A stretch of DNA of 64,000 nucleotides from Candidatus Jettenia caeni. Lineage in GTDB: Bacteria; Planctomycetota; Brocadiia; Brocadiales; Brocadiaceae. How positions within the stretch are numbered: the first letter of the stretch is position 1; the number at the start of each line of letters is the position of its first letter. The translations under genes were made by a program, and so were the position numbers. The DNA is taken from positions 744,001 through 808,000 of the forward strand of contig BAFH01000004.1 of NCBI GenBank assembly GCA_000296795.1, given 5' to 3'. The notes below the pieces were generated by a model. The model was not told the origin of the DNA, did no database searches, and saw nothing but the letters and a program-made list of their open reading frames with translations. Below, in pieces: positions 62,829 to 64,000 of this stretch.

Positions 62829-62845
62829 TCTACCATATTGGTAGA
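62829..62845. promoter_or_regulatory. Operator-like palindrome upstream of the transporter operon
   Basis: TCTACCA-TAT-TGGTAGA is a perfect inverted repeat in the 122-nt gap between the Rrf2 gene and the binding-protein gene. The minus-strand sequence here reads AATGTCTACCA; the same AATGTCTACYA occurs at the -10 end of the Rrf2 promoter (about 63357-63367). A shared regulator site is therefore likely, with the Rrf2 protein as the obvious candidate. Confidence 0.6.
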
Positions 62846-62862
62846 CATTTAGTTAAAATTTT

Positions 62863-63321
62863 TTATATTGCATAAGTAAAGACATCGCTCTCTTTCTTAT
62901 CTAACGATTCTTTAGCACGTTTACACATATCCGCAAAGGTCATGGTATCTAATACATCAGTTATAGCATTTCGAATATCCATCATCACACTCCGTATTAC
63001 ACAGTTGACTTCCTCCGAACACGGCTTGTAGGCCATCTTACTTACGCAGTTTACCGGTGCAATTGCCCCATCAAGTGCTCGAATCACTTCACCTAAAGTA
63101 ATGAGGTCAGGTGATCTTGCTAATTCATAACCACCCTTAAGACCCATCTTACTATTGAGTATGCCTACTTTTCTTAATGTAAGAAGTATATTTTCTAAAA
63201 ATTTTTGTGGTATCCTTTCCTTTGCAGAAATCTCTTTAATCTGCAGGGTTCCCTTCTGATAATTCATCGCAAGATAAATCATTGCACGAAGGGCATAATC
63301 ACTTTTTTTAGAGAGTTTCAT
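62863..63321 (-). CDS. Rrf2-family regulator with probable Fe-S cluster
   Basis: The 152-residue protein has the Rrf2 winged helix: 'MKLSKKSDYALRAMIYLAMN', 'ISAKERIPQKFLENILLTLRKVGILNSKMGLKGGYELAR', and the dimer helix. Three cysteines, Cys92, Cys101 and Cys107 ('NCVSKMAYKPCSEEVNC'), lie where IscR and NsrR ligate an Fe-S cluster, though the first spacing (x8) is longer than in IscR (x5). Stress, NO or iron-sulfur signals are therefore possible inputs. It stands upstream of the transporter operon and downstream of its own promoter. Confidence 0.9.
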   Translation of the reverse strand: MKLSKKSDYALRAMIYLAMNYQKGTLQIKEISAKERIPQKFLENILLTLRKVGILNSKMGLKGGYELARSPDLITLGEVIRALDGAIAPVNCVSKMAYKPCSEEVNCVIRSVMMDIRNAITDVLDTMTFADMCKRAKESLDKKESDVFTYAI

Positions 63322-63363
63322 AAATATTCTCTATGAGGAACAAGTTATATAAAACTAGTAGAC

Positions 63364-63391
63364 ATTATAATAAAAGAATACGAAATGTCAA
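63364..63391 (-). promoter_or_regulatory. Sigma-70 promoter of the Rrf2 gene
   Basis: On the minus strand TTGACA (63386-63391) and TATAAT (63364-63369) are both perfect consensus boxes with 16 nt between them. GTCTACTAG follows directly and shares the GTCTACYA element found in front of the transporter operon, so the promoter is probably autorepressed. The start codon lies about 43 nt downstream of the -10. Confidence 0.8.
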
Positions 63392-63397
63392 CTAATT

Positions 63398-64000
63398 TTA
63401 CATTATTTTTGCAGCAGTAATAATTGCTTTATCCAAAGTATTGAATTTTTCTATATATTCGACACGCTCACATCGTAAATCTGACACCTGTTTTATAATA
63501 TCATCAACACTATAAAATTTTTCAACATCGTATTTAGATAAATCTACACCCTCAATAAATGAAGGAACTTCAAGGTTCCAGTATTTATCTTTACCCCATA
63601 TGTTAGTACCACGTACAATGCCCCGAATAATGGATGACATCTCCGGAATTTCCACTCGCTGCACCTTGCGCTTCGTTACCTTTCCACCATCTGACTGTTT
63701 TTCGATAATCTCTCCAAGACCACCGGTATTTAACTGATAGCAATGTACCTTGCGCTCATGCCTTTTAACAAAATCATAGAACCAATTTCCTTCATATGAT
63801 TTATCCCCTATGATAAAAGGATTCGTACCTACTTCCCGAATCGATTCCCCTGCACGTCTTGGATCACCAGCCGATGTTTCAATAGATTCACCTAGCATGA
63901 ACACTGCAGCCGCCTGTTCAGAGGTAAGTCTAACGGCAAGCGGTACAACGGTATGACGGCGCGTAATAAAGGCAATTATAAGCCCATCAACTTCATCAAT
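63398..64000 (-). CDS. Phosphoenolpyruvate carboxykinase, ATP-type (3' part only)
   Basis: The frame runs from the window edge to 63398, about 200 C-terminal residues. The blocks 'FITRRHTVVPLAVRLTSEQAAAVFMLGESIETSAGDP', 'VGTNPFIIGDKSYEGNWFYDFVKRHERKVHCYQLNTGGLG' and 'RVEIPEMSSIIRGIVRGTNIW' match the C-terminal part of ATP-dependent PEPCK. The enzyme links oxaloacetate and PEP in carbon metabolism. The catalytic kinase motifs lie upstream of the window. The stop is 7 nt from the -35 box of the Rrf2 gene, so that gene has its own promoter. Confidence 0.8.
   Translation of the reverse strand: MDEVDGLIIAFITRRHTVVPLAVRLTSEQAAAVFMLGESIETSAGDPRRAGESIREVGTNPFIIGDKSYEGNWFYDFVKRHERKVHCYQLNTGGLGEIIEKQSDGGKVTKRKVQRVEIPEMSSIIRGIVRGTNIWGKDKYWNLEVPSFIEGVDLSKYDVEKFYSVDDIIKQVSDLRCERVEYIEKFNTLDKAIITAAKIM

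Overview
The window looks like a chromosomal segment of an AT-rich planctomycete, most probably an anammox bacterium (order Brocadiales). The pointers are a long mraZ-to-ftsQ cell-wall and division cluster with no ftsA or ftsZ after ftsQ, a pseudopilin with the planctomycete-type C-terminal H-x9-DG signature, Rnf genes, and several protein fusions. The genus cannot be fixed without a database search.

Layout. 1-6.6 kb (+): the end of an AlaC/DapL-type aminotransferase, rnfC-rnfD-rnfG without rnfA, rnfB or rnfE, scpB, endonuclease V, and a HAD phosphatase-YvcK fusion. 7-11.5 kb: two small lysine-rich hypothetical proteins (+), facing a leuA-aroDE-aroK amino-acid operon (-). 11.7-20 kb: a two-gene operon with an Mgm101-like (Rad52-type) annealing protein, a TPR lipoprotein, a hybrid sensor kinase whose receiver domain has Glu in place of the phosphoacceptor Asp, a secreted LamG/DUF1080-like protein, a glyoxalase-II-like hydrolase, and a protein with a Cys cluster and a degenerate Lon-like C-terminal domain. 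20-22.5 kb: nested intergenic palindromes, an aldehyde dehydrogenase and a small protein.

22.5-33.1 kb (-) is an accessory or defence island. It holds a type I restriction-modification operon hsdR-(GxxExxY)-hsdM-(rhuM)-hsdS, continued by a PIN-GNAT-PUA/EVE-like fusion gene and an overlapping ASCH gene, then a DUF6119/TIGR04141 gene. rhuM and the DUF6119 gene each carry one frameshift. The GxxExxY gene is framed by about 28-bp inverted repeats. The DUF6119 region is framed by about 54-bp direct repeats and sits beside a 108-bp MITE-like palindrome. A dispersed repeat is inserted in frame in hsdS. This is the most unusual part of the window.

33.3-43.5 kb: tsaB (+), then a type II secretion operon (-) gspD-I-J-K-L-M-C-F without gspE or gspG, tRNA-Leu(GAG), and a lone H-x9-DG pseudopilin (+). 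43.5-57.5 kb (-): the dcw cluster mraZ-rsmH-ftsL-ftsI-(98 aa unknown)-murE-murF-mraY-ftsW-murG-murC-ddl-ftsQ, which makes peptidoglycan precursors and the septal synthase. It is preceded by a promoter and three 10-bp-phased MraZ boxes. 57.7-64 kb: queA (+), a YqeY-like protein and a zinc-ribbon membrane protein (-), a mini-glutaredoxin (+), an SsuABC-like importer under a probable Fe-S Rrf2 regulator with matching operator-like sites (-), and the C-terminal part of a PEP carboxykinase (-).

All assignments come from reading the translated sequence and recalling family motifs. No searches were run.
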